From: Chondrilla cf. caribensis | Lineage: Eukaryota; Porifera; Demospongiae; Chondrillida; Chondrillidae | DNA: 64,000 nucleotides | Assembly: GCA_964020155.1 (NCBI GenBank) | Contig: OZ026557.1 | Coordinates: forward strand, 1,607,001-1,671,000 | Direction of reading: 5' to 3' | In this document: positions 52,180 to 62,900 of the stretch, piece by piece | Layout of the letters: every line of letters begins with the position of its first letter | Position numbering within the stretch: the stretch's first letter is position 1 | Translations under genes and position numbers: made by a program | Notes under the pieces: model-generated | The model's input: only the letters and a program-made list of their open reading frames with translations | The model's database searches: none | What the model was told of the DNA's origin: nothing

Positions 52180-52690
52180 GCAAATGGCATGATTCATACC
52201 ACCATGCTCCTTTGTACATGACAGCACAGTTCCCATAACTAGCACCATCATTGTCACGGTCGTATGTTGTGAATGGTCCCCCATTGTGGCATGTGAAGCT
52301 GTCAGTAGCATCTCCTGTATACCCACTAACTTCAAGTCTGTACTTGGTGGATGAATCTTTCAATTGAAATGTACTATACTTGGCATGTGCCGTTACTCCA
52401 CCCCAATCCTCTAGGTCAACTCAGAATCACTTCCATTGGTCAACCTATGTATAAACTCAAGTCCAAGCCAGAATTTATTAGAGAGGTTCCAAAAGCCGTT
52501 AGTGTAGTTGACCCAGTTCCTGTAAAAGTCTTCTCTGAAGGACGGTCCATCCTCCTCCATCCGTATCCATGTCGCAATAAACATCAAATGGAGTTAGAGA
52601 TTGCGGTTGGATGGTGTAGACACCCGATTTAGTGTAGCTGTTGTTGAGGGCATCACGGCAGTGGTAGTAGTACGAATGTCAAGGGATTCA
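52180..52690 (-). pseudogene. Broken FReD copy E
   Basis: Minus strand. Matches gene F/D FReD from the stalk junction through VYCDM and FQRR to GAWWYESCH, but with deletions (several bases after FQRR, and seven or so bases in the LRVDLEDW region). The N-terminus is deleted: the sequence jumps from ALNNS to the hinge S/T codons. The C-terminal ~45 residues after the NLNG position are lost. Not functional. Confidence 0.85.
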
Positions 52691-53554
52691 TTTCATCTCT
52701 CAACATCTCTCACTGCTTTATACTTGCTGGAATGATCATAGTAACAGAACCGATACATGTACAGTATGTAACCCCGATTGTGTGTAGATCAGTCAAGGCA
52801 TAAAACTTCCTTCACTTCCGTTCACTCAGCGTAAAACTTCCTACACTTCCTAGACAGATAATAGCAATATTAGGCTGGCTTAAAAAAACATTAACAGTAT
52901 CAGGTCCATGTCAGGTCTGGATGACCCCCTAGACCTCTGGTCCTCAATCCCGACACAAACTAGGTCTGGACTAAACAGAAGCCTGACATGCTCCCTCTGC
53001 CATGAGCTATGCAAAAAGGTACTCAAAATTTATCCCCATTCAGCTTAAAAGGTAAAATTCAGCTTTATATGCCTGATTTACCATGAGCTATGACAATTTA
53101 GGTGCTTTGCATTCTCTATTCATTCTCTTACATTGAAATATTCCAATAACTCTAAGAGTAGCTAGGGGTATGGCCTCATCCACATTTCCACTTATCCACA
53201 TATTGATATTTATCAAGGGAGAAACGTTATGCACTCCTCACCAATGCTGACAATCACTTCACACCACAAATGATGGGTTATATTAGATCCACCACTGTTT
53301 TACAGTATAGTAAATTGTATGTATCTGAACAATTATAGCTATTCGCAAGTGTATATTATTAATTTTTTTATACTATAGCCTGTTCAAATTGAAAACTAAA
53401 CATCATTATGTTGCAATCAAGTATTATATTAATACATACTTAGAATTACTTTGATCATACAATATTTTATACTCAATTGGTCAACTACTACTACAGTTGC
53501 TTGATTATGACATTAAATATAGTTTTCTCCTTAGACCTTCATTGCATATCAAGC
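52691..53554. other. Spacer between broken copy E and gene F
   Basis: 52700-53000 is a diverged copy of 54525-54870 (TATACTTGCTGGAATGATCA, then GATGACCCCCTAGACCTCTGG) and includes reverse satellite fragments near 52980-53180. No gene is seen. Confidence 0.65.
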
Positions 53555-54475
53555 TCAGCCAATAGCTCTGATCTTCATCTCAGTAAACTTCAGAGAGTAG
53601 TAATATCCCTTCCAAGTCCTCCAGTTCACACCATCAGCATAGGAGGTGTGACGGCCACGATGATATAGTCCGTTCAAGTTAGACGAATGGCATGCTTCAT
53701 ACCACCATGCTCCTTTGTACCTTCCAGCACAGTTCCAAGGACCATATCCATCATTGTCACGGTCGTATGTTGTGAATGGTCTCCCATTGTGGCGTGTCAA
53801 GCTGTCAGTAGCATCTCCTGTATAAGCGCTGACTTGAAGTCTGTACTTAGTTGATGCATCCCTCACTTGAAAAGAGCTGTACTGAGCGTATCTCTTATCT
53901 CCACTCCAATCCTCCAGGTCAATACGAAGTTGGGAATCACTTTTATTTGTCAACCTATGTATAAACTCAAGTCCAAGCCAAAATTCATTAGAGAGGTTTC
54001 CAAAGCCGTTAGTGTAGTTGACCCAGTTCCTGTAAAAGTCTTCACTTCCATCTTGTCTCCTCTGAAAGACGGTCCATCCTCCACCATCAGTATCCATGTC
54101 GCAATAAACATCAAAAGGAGGAAGAGAGTCCAGTTGGATGGTGTAGACACCTGATTGAGTGTAGCTATTGTTGAGGGCATCACGGCAGTCTCTGAATACA
54201 GGCACTGGAGATGGTGTTGGAGTAGTAGTACCAAGGGATTCATTCCTGGTGGATGAGGGGAGTAAAGAGGATAATATCTCAGAGGTCTGACATGGATATG
54301 GTAGTTCTTGTTCAAAATGGAATCCATCCAGCTCACAGCACATGGAACACTTCACAGTACAGTTGGGCTGAATCTGGTAGGATCCGATCTTCCTGTCTTT
54401 CCCATCGGCTCCACAGTCTGCTAGTGCACTGGTCACAATCAGCAGAACGAGATAATAAATCCCTACTTGAAACAT
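53555..54475 (-). CDS. FReD secreted protein with Cys-rich, non-collagen N-terminus, gene F
   Basis: Single exon, 306 residues from the ATG at 54475; an upstream in-frame ATG at 54502 would add nine residues before a clear signal peptide, so I prefer 54475. Signal peptide 1-19, then a novel ~80-residue module with C21, C39, C43, C46, C47 and C62 (NCTVKCSMCCELDG) instead of collagen and coiled coil, a Thr/Ser/Pro hinge, and a FReD close to gene D ([19 protein letters not shown], calcium loop DRDNDGYGPWNC, GAWWYEACHSSNLNG). The Cys cluster could link subunits in place of the collagen stalk. A short D-G-K-D-R-K-I-G run may be a collagen remnant. Flanks differ from the other genes, so the head was swapped or rebuilt. 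Role by family: secreted lectin. Confidence 0.9.
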   Translation of the reverse strand: MFQVGIYYLVLLIVTSALADCGADGKDRKIGSYQIQPNCTVKCSMCCELDGFHFEQELPYPCQTSEILSSLLPSSTRNESLGTTTPTPSPVPVFRDCRDALNNSYTQSGVYTIQLDSLPPFDVYCDMDTDGGGWTVFQRRQDGSEDFYRNWVNYTNGFGNLSNEFWLGLEFIHRLTNKSDSQLRIDLEDWSGDKRYAQYSSFQVRDASTKYRLQVSAYTGDATDSLTRHNGRPFTTYDRDNDGYGPWNCAGRYKGAWWYEACHSSNLNGLYHRGRHTSYADGVNWRTWKGYYYSLKFTEMKIRAIG

Positions 54476-54502
54476 CTTGTAATGTAATTGTTTCCAATTC
54501 AA

Positions 54503-55285
54503 TTCAACTTGGTCTGATCAACATCAATGTCTCTCCCTGCTTCATACTTGCTGGAATGATCATAGTAACAGAACCCATACATGTATGCAACCCGATTATG
54601 TGTAGATTAGTCAAGGCGTAAAACTTCCTTCACTTCCGTCCACCCCCTCCTTTTTATGATCCAACCAGGCGTAAAACTTCCTACGCTTCCAGACAGATAA
54701 TAGCAATATTAGGCTGGCTTAAAAAAAACATTAACAGTATCAGGTCCATGTCAGGTCTGGATGACCCCCTAGACCTCTGGTCCTCAATCCCAACACAAAC
54801 TAAGTCTCGACTAAACAGAAGCCTGACATGCTCCCTCTGCCATGAGCTATGCAAAAAGGTACTTAACATTCTCCCCCATTCTCTCCAAACATTGAAATTA
54901 TTACTGATGGAATTTGTTTCAAAATTTAGTTTACATTCACAGCTAGGTGTAGGATTTACTCTCTATGTAGGTCTAGGATCTCTACATCATAGATCAGATT
55001 AACAGGCCCACTCTCCCATGAGCTATGCAAGAAGGTGGTTAGCGTTAATTATCCTATATCCTCCCATAAATTTAGCACCTCTGTGTAGGTAGAGTTACAG
55101 GCAACATACAGAGATGGGGAGTGTTTTAGAATTCAGTTCCCAATTCAAGCTAGGAATGGTAAAATTCACCTTTATATGTCTCATCTACCATAAGATATGA
55201 CATTGTATCACTTAGTATTCTCTCTGTATTCATTCTCATACATTGAAATATTCCAATAGCTCTAAAGGTAGCTTGCGTAACACAC
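54503..55285. other. Spacer between gene F and broken copy G
   Basis: Starts with the copy of the 52700-53000 block, then reverse-orientation satellite pieces (54840-54900, 55010-55270; CCATGAGCTATGCAA). No gene is seen. Confidence 0.65.
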
Positions 55286-55800
55286 TCAGTCAATAGCTCT
55301 GACCTTCATCTCAGTAAACTTCAGAGAGTAATAATGACCCTTCCAAGCGAGCCAGTTTACACCATCAGCATAGGAGGAGTGACTGCCATGGTGCTATAGT
55401 CCGTTCAGATTAGATGAATGGCATCTTTCATACCACCATGCTCCTTTGTGCCTTTCAGCACAGTTTGCTGAACTAGCACCATCATTGTCACGGTCGTATG
55501 TTGTAAATGGTCTCCCATTGTGGTGTGTTAAGCTGTACGTCACCAGCATTTCCAATATATAAGGGCTAACTTTAAGTCTATACTTAGTGGATGTATCCCT
55601 CACTTGAAAAGAGCTGTACTGAGCGTATCTCTTATCTCCACCCCAATCCTCCAGGTCAACACGAAGTTCGGAATCACTTCCATTGGTCAACCTATGTATA
55701 AACTCACGTCCAAGCCAGAATTCATTAGAGAGGTTACTAGAGCCATTAGTGTAATTGACCATGTTCCTGTGAAAGTCTTCACTACCATCTTCTCTCTATT
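55286..55800 (-). pseudogene. Broken FReD copy G
   Basis: Minus strand. The FReD runs from NWVNYTNG to the C-terminus K-V-R-A-I-D, but the 5' half (signal, stalk, VFRDC to FQRR) is missing. A TAG replaces the Tyr after NLNGL, and a ~4-nt insertion near the KVSPY segment shifts the frame. The calcium loop (DRDNDGASSANC) and GAWWYERCH are still readable, so inactivation is fairly recent. Confidence 0.88.
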
Positions 55801-55998
55801 TGGAACATTTTGTAATGGTATTTCCAATTCAATTCAACTTGGTCTGATCAACATCAATATCTCTCATTACTTTATGCTTGCTGTAATGACGAATGATTAT
55901 AGTAACAGAACAGACACATGTATGTAACCCTATTGTGTGTAGATCAATCAAGGCATAAAACTTCCATCACTTCCGTCCACTCCCACCATTTATGATCC

Positions 55999-56286
55999 AT
56001 GGAACCTTTAACTATCAAAGATGATAGCCCACCCTTGGTGGAACACAACCCCCTTGGCTCTAATGTCACTACAATGAGTATTGAGCTTCCCCCATTCTGG
56101 CCCACTGACCCATATGTCTGGTTTGCTCAGGTTGAGGCACATTTCGTCACCCAACAAAGGACCATGTTCAACTATGTTGTGTCCTCTCTCCAGCCAGAAG
56201 TCGTTACAGAGGTACAAGACCTCCTCGCCTCGCCAAGAACACGTAAGCCACACAAGTTAACTGACAGGATATTGATTAACAAGTGA
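55999..56286 (+). pseudogene. Ty3/gypsy-type gag N-terminal fragment
   Basis: 95 codons, plus strand: PPFWPTDPYVWFAQVEAHF, then a FNYVVSSLQPEVVTEVQDLL segment. This arrangement is characteristic of the gag N-terminus of metazoan Ty3/gypsy retrotransposons. It ends in a stop; capsid, protease, RT and integrase are absent. About 160 bp later a purine-rich AATTGGGGGTGGTG precedes TGTAAGACTGC and an AATAAA near 56518, possibly a piece of 3' LTR. Confidence 0.7.
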
Positions 56287-57589
56287 ATGCAAACAAATAG
56301 CATCACACACACATTTCATACAATCACTAGTTAGTAATCACTTAAGAGTTAGTTTGTGACATGTTCACTACAAATTATATCAGATTCTCCAGAACTGAAC
56401 CTGTTTATGTATCAATTATCCTCAGTTGCATCATCAATTGGGGGTGGTGTAAGACTGCTTCCCAACCAGTGAACTGTGTGGTCTCTTGTTTTATGGGATG
56501 CAAATCTTTATGTGATGAATAAACAATTTATATACTATTATTATTGAAGTACATTGTAGGACATCGTCAAATTAATGTCCGTGGCTAAATGAACTTGACA
56601 AGGTAAATAGCGTCACATTACTAATTTTTTAGCCATTCTTTCCTAGATTTCCACATTTTTAGGACTATTCTGGCCATCTTTGGCTATTCTAATCCCTTTT
56701 AACATTTGTCTCTTTCTCCAGTGTCATTTAAATGCATTTCACTGAGGTCCCCTTCCTTGAATCATGTCCCTATGTCAATCAAACTTGCTATATACAATTA
56801 TTTAAGTATGCTTTGTATCCTGAATGTCTCCCACCATAGACAAACATACACACACATAGTCTGGTGCAGCTGACCCTATATCCACCATTTTATTTCTTTA
56901 GGGTGGAGAAACGGTCTGGGGACATTGCTATATGGTATAGGTTAAATATCCCACGTTGAACCTGACACTTGTACAGAATGACCTCTACATAATCTTCTGA
57001 AAGATTTCCCAAGTATACAGTCATAAGCTGAGTTCGTAGCATGTAGTCATTGTGAGGTACTCTTTGAAGTTGGTCTCTTTGTTTTGGGTTCAACCCAGAA
57101 AGTTTCTTACTCCAAAGCGGTTTTATGTTAGGGTTGGCCAGTGTGGACTTTAGACATCACCATGGGATTAGTTTGTCCCCATCCCAGCAATTCCACCTTA
57201 AGGCCTATTCAATATTCTCTTCTGATCAACCATCAAAGCAGATAGGGGGAAGCATACATAATAATGCTAAGCATGTGGCGAATGGCAAAAGAGCATTGAT
57301 TATGGTTTTACTAAAGGCTGTCAGAAGTCTAGCAATAACATTGTTTTCTTCTTGTATTGCGATAGATGCCTCCTACTGTGGCCTTTTCAGTGATGTGAAG
57401 TGTGTTTTGAGTTTGCTAAAGGGATGTAATTGACTGATACAATTGCCATTTTACTAATTGCACCACATCCGACTCCGCCCCTTTGCCAGCAATACTGAAT
57501 AGCAATGTATCCAAATGCTTTCTCTGCCCAACGAAATGAAATGGTGGATCAAGGGTCGGCTAGCCAGACTAATACACACATACACACAC

Positions 57590-57637
<48 letters not shown>

Positions 57638-58479
57638 GCACTCATACGTGTAAACCACTAAACGTATATGTGTATATATCTCCTAGAAATTGATCTTTCT
57701 ACTGAATTCTATTATACCACATTATGCTGTTATGAATGATGACCAGAATAATTGTATCATGTAGCTTTGGTTGATGTATGGAATTAAGGTTGTTTACAGT
57801 TCTTCACAATACCTAATATTTTTTTTAATTTTTACTACTATTACGATAACAGTCATTGTAGCTTATAATATGCGATGAATCTTTCCCTGGTTGCTAAATG
57901 GGTGAAATAACCTGCCTATTACTCCTCAAATTACTAGCAGACAGCTATAATGCAAGTTTCCACCTTTGTCCCTTATTCTAGTCATCAGTTTAGCAATGGG
58001 TACGAGCAGAGAGTGATTGGAACCGAACTGGAACTCAGGAACATCAAACTACACCTTCATTTTTTGCAAACAAAGCACTCATATTAATTTATATTATGTA
58101 ATATTTTTGTATAATATTACTACAGTGACAATATTATACACTAAGTGTACAAAGGATACAAAAAGATGGAAGTCTATATTGTTTTCATTTCGACTTCCGG
58201 TATATAACGCTCGTCTGATTGATAGATAGATACCGTGTATCTGGAAAAAATTGTCTGTGATTTAAATTTGGCAATTTGACAGTCACAGATAAAACTGCCG
58301 AATTAATATCCATCATGTGGTGCACAATTTTAATGTTATCAACACTCATTCTGGCAAACCGTCAAATTTGAATTCCGTCAATAATACATTGGGTCAGATT
58401 TCAGGTAATTGCCAAATTTTATGACCGCCAATATTTCCAGATATACGGTATATATACCATAATTCAGGAAAATAGCGTG
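56287..58479. other. Unassigned intergenic DNA
   Basis: No recognised gene. A 67-codon minus frame at 56890-57093 (NPKQRDQLQRVPHNDYM..) has coding-like composition, but no start context, splice partners or family I can name. A CA run lies at 57575-57632. Confidence 0.4.
57575..57640. repeat. (CA)n microsatellite
   Basis: CA run with CACGCA interruptions at both ends, in intergenic DNA. Confidence 0.95.
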
Positions 58480-58690
58480 TGATTAAAAGACCTCTCTATA
58501 AAGGACACATTGGGACCAGGTAATTTGTCCACTGTAGAGAGGTTGTCCACTCTTCAGAGGAGAAAAATGTATTAGCACTATAGGGAATTCTATTTTTGGT
58601 GCCTTACAGAGTGTCCTTTGTAGGGAGGTAATTTCTATGGTGTCCTTTATTGGGAGAGTCCTTTAATAGAGGTTCCATTGTAATACGAAT
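58480..58690. mobile_element. MITE family 3, long copy
   Basis: The right end, read inverted, gives TACAATGGAACCTCTATTAA; the left end has ACCTCTCTATAAAGGACAC. Internal sub-repeats of GTCCTTT and GAGAGG are present. It is non-coding and related to 18402-18472. Confidence 0.6.
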
Positions 58691-60246
58691 CATCCAAGTC
58701 TGGAGTAGAATTATATAAATGCTATTATAAAAAATGTGCAATGCCATTTTGAACACCAGAAACGATATAATGCGTGCTTAAAATGGTGTTCTAAAAATGT
58801 GCTGACGAATTCGCTCGTAAAGTTCGCATTTATAAAATACTACATTAATTTCCAGAATTATGGTATTATAATATATAATATGCATTCCTAAGCGTAACTG
58901 CAGCAATGAATTTATATTATAATTTATATATTTATATACTTATATAAAGATGCCCGATTTCGAACACCGGCAATTAGAAATTGGGCTAGAATTCGTGCAC
59001 TGAAGCTTCGCCGAACATAATAACTTCAGCGAAGGTTCTTCCAAACTAAGAAAGACCTCCAAGTAATTTGAGTTTGGAGGGCGGCAGCCCCACGAGTTGT
59101 TGAACTCAAATTACTTGTTATTATGGGAGGCATTTTCCTCTAGAAAAATGGGGGCACAAATTATCCTTAGCCATATTACCTAGGGAATTTGACTCGGGGT
59201 TCCATTTCATGGGGGTCCCAGATTCCCTGTAACACGGGCATGCACGTATCTGGGTAGGTGTGGGAGTGTTTGCATGTGTATATATATATAGAGAGAGAGA
59301 GTTCACGCCACTACCTGCTACAAAGAATTGCCGTGGCTGTTCAAAGGGGGAACACGGCATCAGTTCTGGGGTCAAGTGATGACTTCAACGATGATTTCAT
59401 TATCTTGTATCTTATCATGTATGCATATTACATGTGTGGTTTAATATGCATATAGCATCCGTTACCATAGAAACAGTACTATTATACAGCAATTTTATAA
59501 TGTATAAAGCGTTAGCAGCAGTATCAAGTGTTAGCAACGGATGTTATAATGGTTAAAACATGGACATTCGGGCATTATGACATATAAAATACCGAGGGTG
59601 AGTGTATTTTATATGTCATAATGCCCGAGTGTCCATGTCTTAACCACTAAGTAATGTTATTATATTGTTACCAATTGCATAATAATTATTGTAATTATTA
59701 TTAATATAATTTCATTTAATTCTAAAATATGCGTTTATGCATAATTTATGTGCATTTTACTTAATTGTAAATATGTGTTTTATAATTATTGTATTTATAT
59801 CTTTATTTATCATTATTTTTATATCACCAGCCTTAAGTTTATAACATGTTAGAATTAATTTAACATATGTACATTATATATATATATATATTTATTAAAT
59901 AAAATCTATAAACATAATTCAGTTCATTTGTTTGTTTGTTTTCGATATGGGCAAAAACTAATGCACAGGGCGCCACTAAACTCTCAGGGATATCTTGATT
60001 ATTATTATTGTGATAAAGCAAAGAAGTGAACGATCATGAATTGGCCACAATACATCATTATTATGTTACAATCATGACGTATTACATAGAACTACATGGT
60101 TTGATCTTAAAGCAATGTATTTGTGCATAATATTGGTATGATTTTCATTGCAATTATTAATTTTCACTGAAATGTTTAACTGGCAATGCAGTAACCTACT
60201 AATGACATTATCTTGTTCTCCCTTAGATCTTCATTGCATATGACGT
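58691..60246. other. AT-rich spacer before FReD gene H
   Basis: No gene is seen. Contains a hairpin pair near 59068-59120 (AAGTAATTTGAGTT / AACTCAAATTACTT), the palindrome at 59551-59646, and very AT-rich DNA from 59650 to 60240. Confidence 0.6.
59551..59646. mobile_element. 96-bp palindromic MITE
   Basis: GGTTAAAACATGGACATTCG..GCATTATGACATATAAAATA faces its inverse, with a short GAGGGTGAG centre. The arms are ~40 bp with few mismatches. Confidence 0.8.
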
Positions 60247-61230
60247 TCAGCCAATAGCTCTGACCTTCATCTCAGAAAACTTCAGAGAGTAGTGATTTCC
60301 CTTCCAAAACCTCCAGTGCACACCATCAGCGGGGACGGTGTGATTGCCATGGTGATACTTCCCATTGAGGTTGGAATGGTGGCATACTGCATACCACCAT
60401 GCTCCTTTGAAAGTTTCAGCACAGTTCCCAGAACTGTCACGGTCGTATGTTGAGAATGGTCTCATATTATGGAAAGCCAGGCTGTCACTAGCATTTCCTG
60501 TATACCCACTAACTGCAAGAGTGTAATTGGTGGATGCATCTCTTACTTGAAACGAACTGTATTTCGCATACGCTGTTGCTCCACTCCAATCCTCCAGGTC
60601 AACACGAAGTTCAGAATCACTTTCATTGGTCAACCTATGTATAAACTCAAGTCCAAGCCAGAATTCATTCGAGAGGTTCCCAAAACCGTTAGTGTAGTTG
60701 ACCCAGTTCCTGTAAAAGTCTTCACTGCCATCTTGTCTCCTCTGAAAGACGGTCCATCCCCCTCCATCAGTATCCATGTCGCAATAAACATCAAATGGAG
60801 GAAGGGAGTCTGGTTGGATGATGTAGACACCTGATTGAGTGTAGCTGTTGTTGAGGGCATCACGGCAGTCTCTGAATACACGTGTTGGACATGGTGTTGA
60901 TCTCTCACTCGTGTTGTTAGCATTGTTAGTTTCATTTCGGCAACACTGCATCTCGGTCTTCAGACTGTCAACTACAGAGACTACTTCCTTCTTTATGATC
61001 TCGACTAGTCTCTCCGAAATAACATCATTGATTATCATTTCCTTCAATTTGATATAATCTTCATATGAAAACACTCCTGGAGAGCCGTCCTTACCATCAC
61101 GTCCATCACGTCCTGGAGGTCCTGGTACAGGGTGGTAAGGAGTCGATGGGCAGGTAGTTCCAGCTACGAGACCTTCTGTGATCACAAGTAGAATCAGGAA
61201 GTTCCAGAGAGTGCTAGTAGTGACGTTCAT
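60247..61230 (-). CDS. Collagen-FReD secreted lectin, gene H (pocket variant)
   Basis: Single exon, 327 residues. Signal peptide ([15 protein letters not shown]), five Gly-X-Y triplets, coiled-coil stalk, CC pair, hinge with C-P-T-R (one Cys of gene D's C-P-T-C lost), then FReD. The calcium loop is shortened (DRDSSGNC), and the segment after GAWWYAVCHHSNLNG reads K-Y-H-H-G-N-H-T-V-P-A-D-G-V-H-W, unlike the L-Y-H-x-G-S/R-H-x-S-Y/F-A-D-G-V-N-W of most paralogues. Ligand choice probably differs. TATAAATA lies 53-60 bp upstream. The upstream 1.1 kb is duplicated at 62.9-64.0 kb. Confidence 0.93.
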   Translation of the reverse strand: MNVTTSTLWNFLILLVITEGLVAGTTCPSTPYHPVPGPPGRDGRDGKDGSPGVFSYEDYIKLKEMIINDVISERLVEIIKKEVVSVVDSLKTEMQCCRNETNNANNTSERSTPCPTRVFRDCRDALNNSYTQSGVYIIQPDSLPPFDVYCDMDTDGGGWTVFQRRQDGSEDFYRNWVNYTNGFGNLSNEFWLGLEFIHRLTNESDSELRVDLEDWSGATAYAKYSSFQVRDASTNYTLAVSGYTGNASDSLAFHNMRPFSTYDRDSSGNCAETFKGAWWYAVCHHSNLNGKYHHGNHTVPADGVHWRFWKGNHYSLKFSEMKVRAIG

Positions 61231-61282
61231 CTTTATCTTCGTTTTGGGATGATTCTTGTGTGGACAGGCAGTTGAGTCCTCA

Positions 61283-61290
61283 TATTTATA
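61283..61290 (-). promoter_or_regulatory. TATA box of FReD gene H
   Basis: TATAAATA on the minus strand, 53-60 bp before the ATG. In the upstream relic at ~62.95 kb the same place reads TATTCCTA on the plus strand, so the box is destroyed. Confidence 0.7.
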
Positions 61291-62073
61291 CCTTCTACCA
61301 GCAGTATAGTTGTTACTTTATATGCATATCATGCCAACCTTAGATAAAGTTTACTGTACTCTTAATGCTACAATATGCCTGTATGCCAATGTAACTTTAT
61401 ATTGTATATTATATTAATTTGTTAGTAAGCAATTATACTATTGGAATAGTACCAGATGTCTCTATGTGCACACACAGGTGTCAACACACACACGAGCACA
61501 GGTGTGTAAACACATGCCATGCATTGTCCACAAAGTGCACACATTACTATTGATCACTGGTCCATTAGTGGGGGTAAAATCCCCCCCACACACACACATA
61601 GTGAATCTGCAAACCATACAGATACTCAATGCTCTCTCTCTCTTGTGGTCAATATCAAAATGGAATTCATAATGCTGTACATGTAGTCAATGTGATATGC
61701 AATATACAATGCATGATGTACTGCTGATTTGATCTCATACTGATTGGATTGTTAACGACCATAATTATATGAAATCAGTACTGAATACATAATGTACATA
61801 CATACCTTTGCAATCAGAATCTGGATTTGGTGAAGATCCACCACCAGATTAATTGGAGGACACCCCTTCCTACTTTCCACATTTGTACTTAGTACCCTGT
61901 CCCTCTTCTGAGTACCTGAAGTAAACACTATGAACTACACTCTCGTTGTTCCATATCATGTTGAGGTCCATAATATTATAGGTATAATTGGGAGTTGTGA
62001 TGTTGTACATGTACAGTGTAACATTGATCCATATAATGTAACTTCGAATTCAGTATAATAGAATATAATATAT

Positions 62074-62241
62074 GTACGTGAATTCCTATTAACCAACAAC
62101 ATTTTGTTTCCAAAAGTACGGTTGATTATATTATGGACATTTGCTAGTACTTGCATATTATTACATTGGTACTGATAATCTGTGGCTGACCAAAAGGTTT
62201 GGATGATAAAGCAGTGGCAGATTAACGCGAATTCACTATAC
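62074..62241. mobile_element. MITE family 1, copy 4
   Basis: It starts GTACGTGAATTCCTATTAAC and ends GATTAACGCGAATTCACTAT. The termini are good inverted repeats. Confidence 0.75.
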
Positions 62242-62689
62242 ATACCATACCAATTGCTCCTAATATAATATGGCCTAATCAGAACATGCAACTTCGCATG
62301 CTCAACATGATATCACATGATCTGCATACAATTCTCAGCACAGGTGTCACGACTCATTCAGTTTGTTGACTTGCTCAACTGTGTTCACTCTTCCTTGTCT
62401 GCAGATGTGAGAGTACCTCCCATTTCCCCCGCATATAAAGTAGATATGTAAACATCTATACCACCAGGTTAGTTAGTGGCCACCCCCTCCTAATTACCTT
62501 GCTTGTACTTTAAACTGTACTGTTTGTTCTTTGAATCTAATATTAGCTTGACAATGGTGACAATAAATTCTCTACATCTGGTAACAATACACACACCTGC
62601 TCCACTGGTATGAAGTACCTCCCATTTCCCCCGCACACTGAGTAGACCTGTAAACTACTAACACACAACTTTAAAAGTATAGAATAACT

Positions 62690-62900
62690 TTATCCAATCT
62701 ATGTTGCTGACTATGATAATGCCCTTCAAAACTTTGCCGAATCATTCAAAGGGGCATGGTGGTACAATGCCTGCCACCTTTCCAACCTAAACGGCCTGTA
62801 TCATGATGGGCAGGTAGTTCCAGCTATGAGACCTTCTGTGATCACAAGTAGAATCAGGAAGATCCAGAGAGTGCTAGTAGTGAAGTTCATCATTATCTTC
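62690..62900. pseudogene. Chimeric FReD relic: two fragments joined tail to tail
   Basis: 62722-62806 reads on the plus strand as the calcium-loop/[18 protein letters not shown] part of an A/B-type FReD. It is joined directly at ~62807 to a minus-strand C/H-type leader (62808-62890; [15 protein letters not shown]) with its own start codon. Neither part is complete, and the two are in opposite orientation. Confidence 0.85.

Larger units (their letters stand above)
61231..62689. repeat. Segmental duplication, left copy (5' flank of gene H)
   Basis: 61240-62340 matches 62890-64000 in order (CCTTCTACCAGCAGTATAGT; GGTGTGTAAACACATGCCAT; GAAGATCCACCACCAGATTA; MITE family 1). The offset is ~1.65-1.68 kb. 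No gene lies in it. 62340-62689 has further pieces of the 663-bp family (CTCCACTGGTATGAAGTACC). Confidence 0.85.

Noticed and set aside
56890..57093. 67-codon minus frame of coding-like composition
   Set aside because: Could be an exon of an unknown gene or element, but no splice partners, start or family could be found; mentioned only in the spacer entry.
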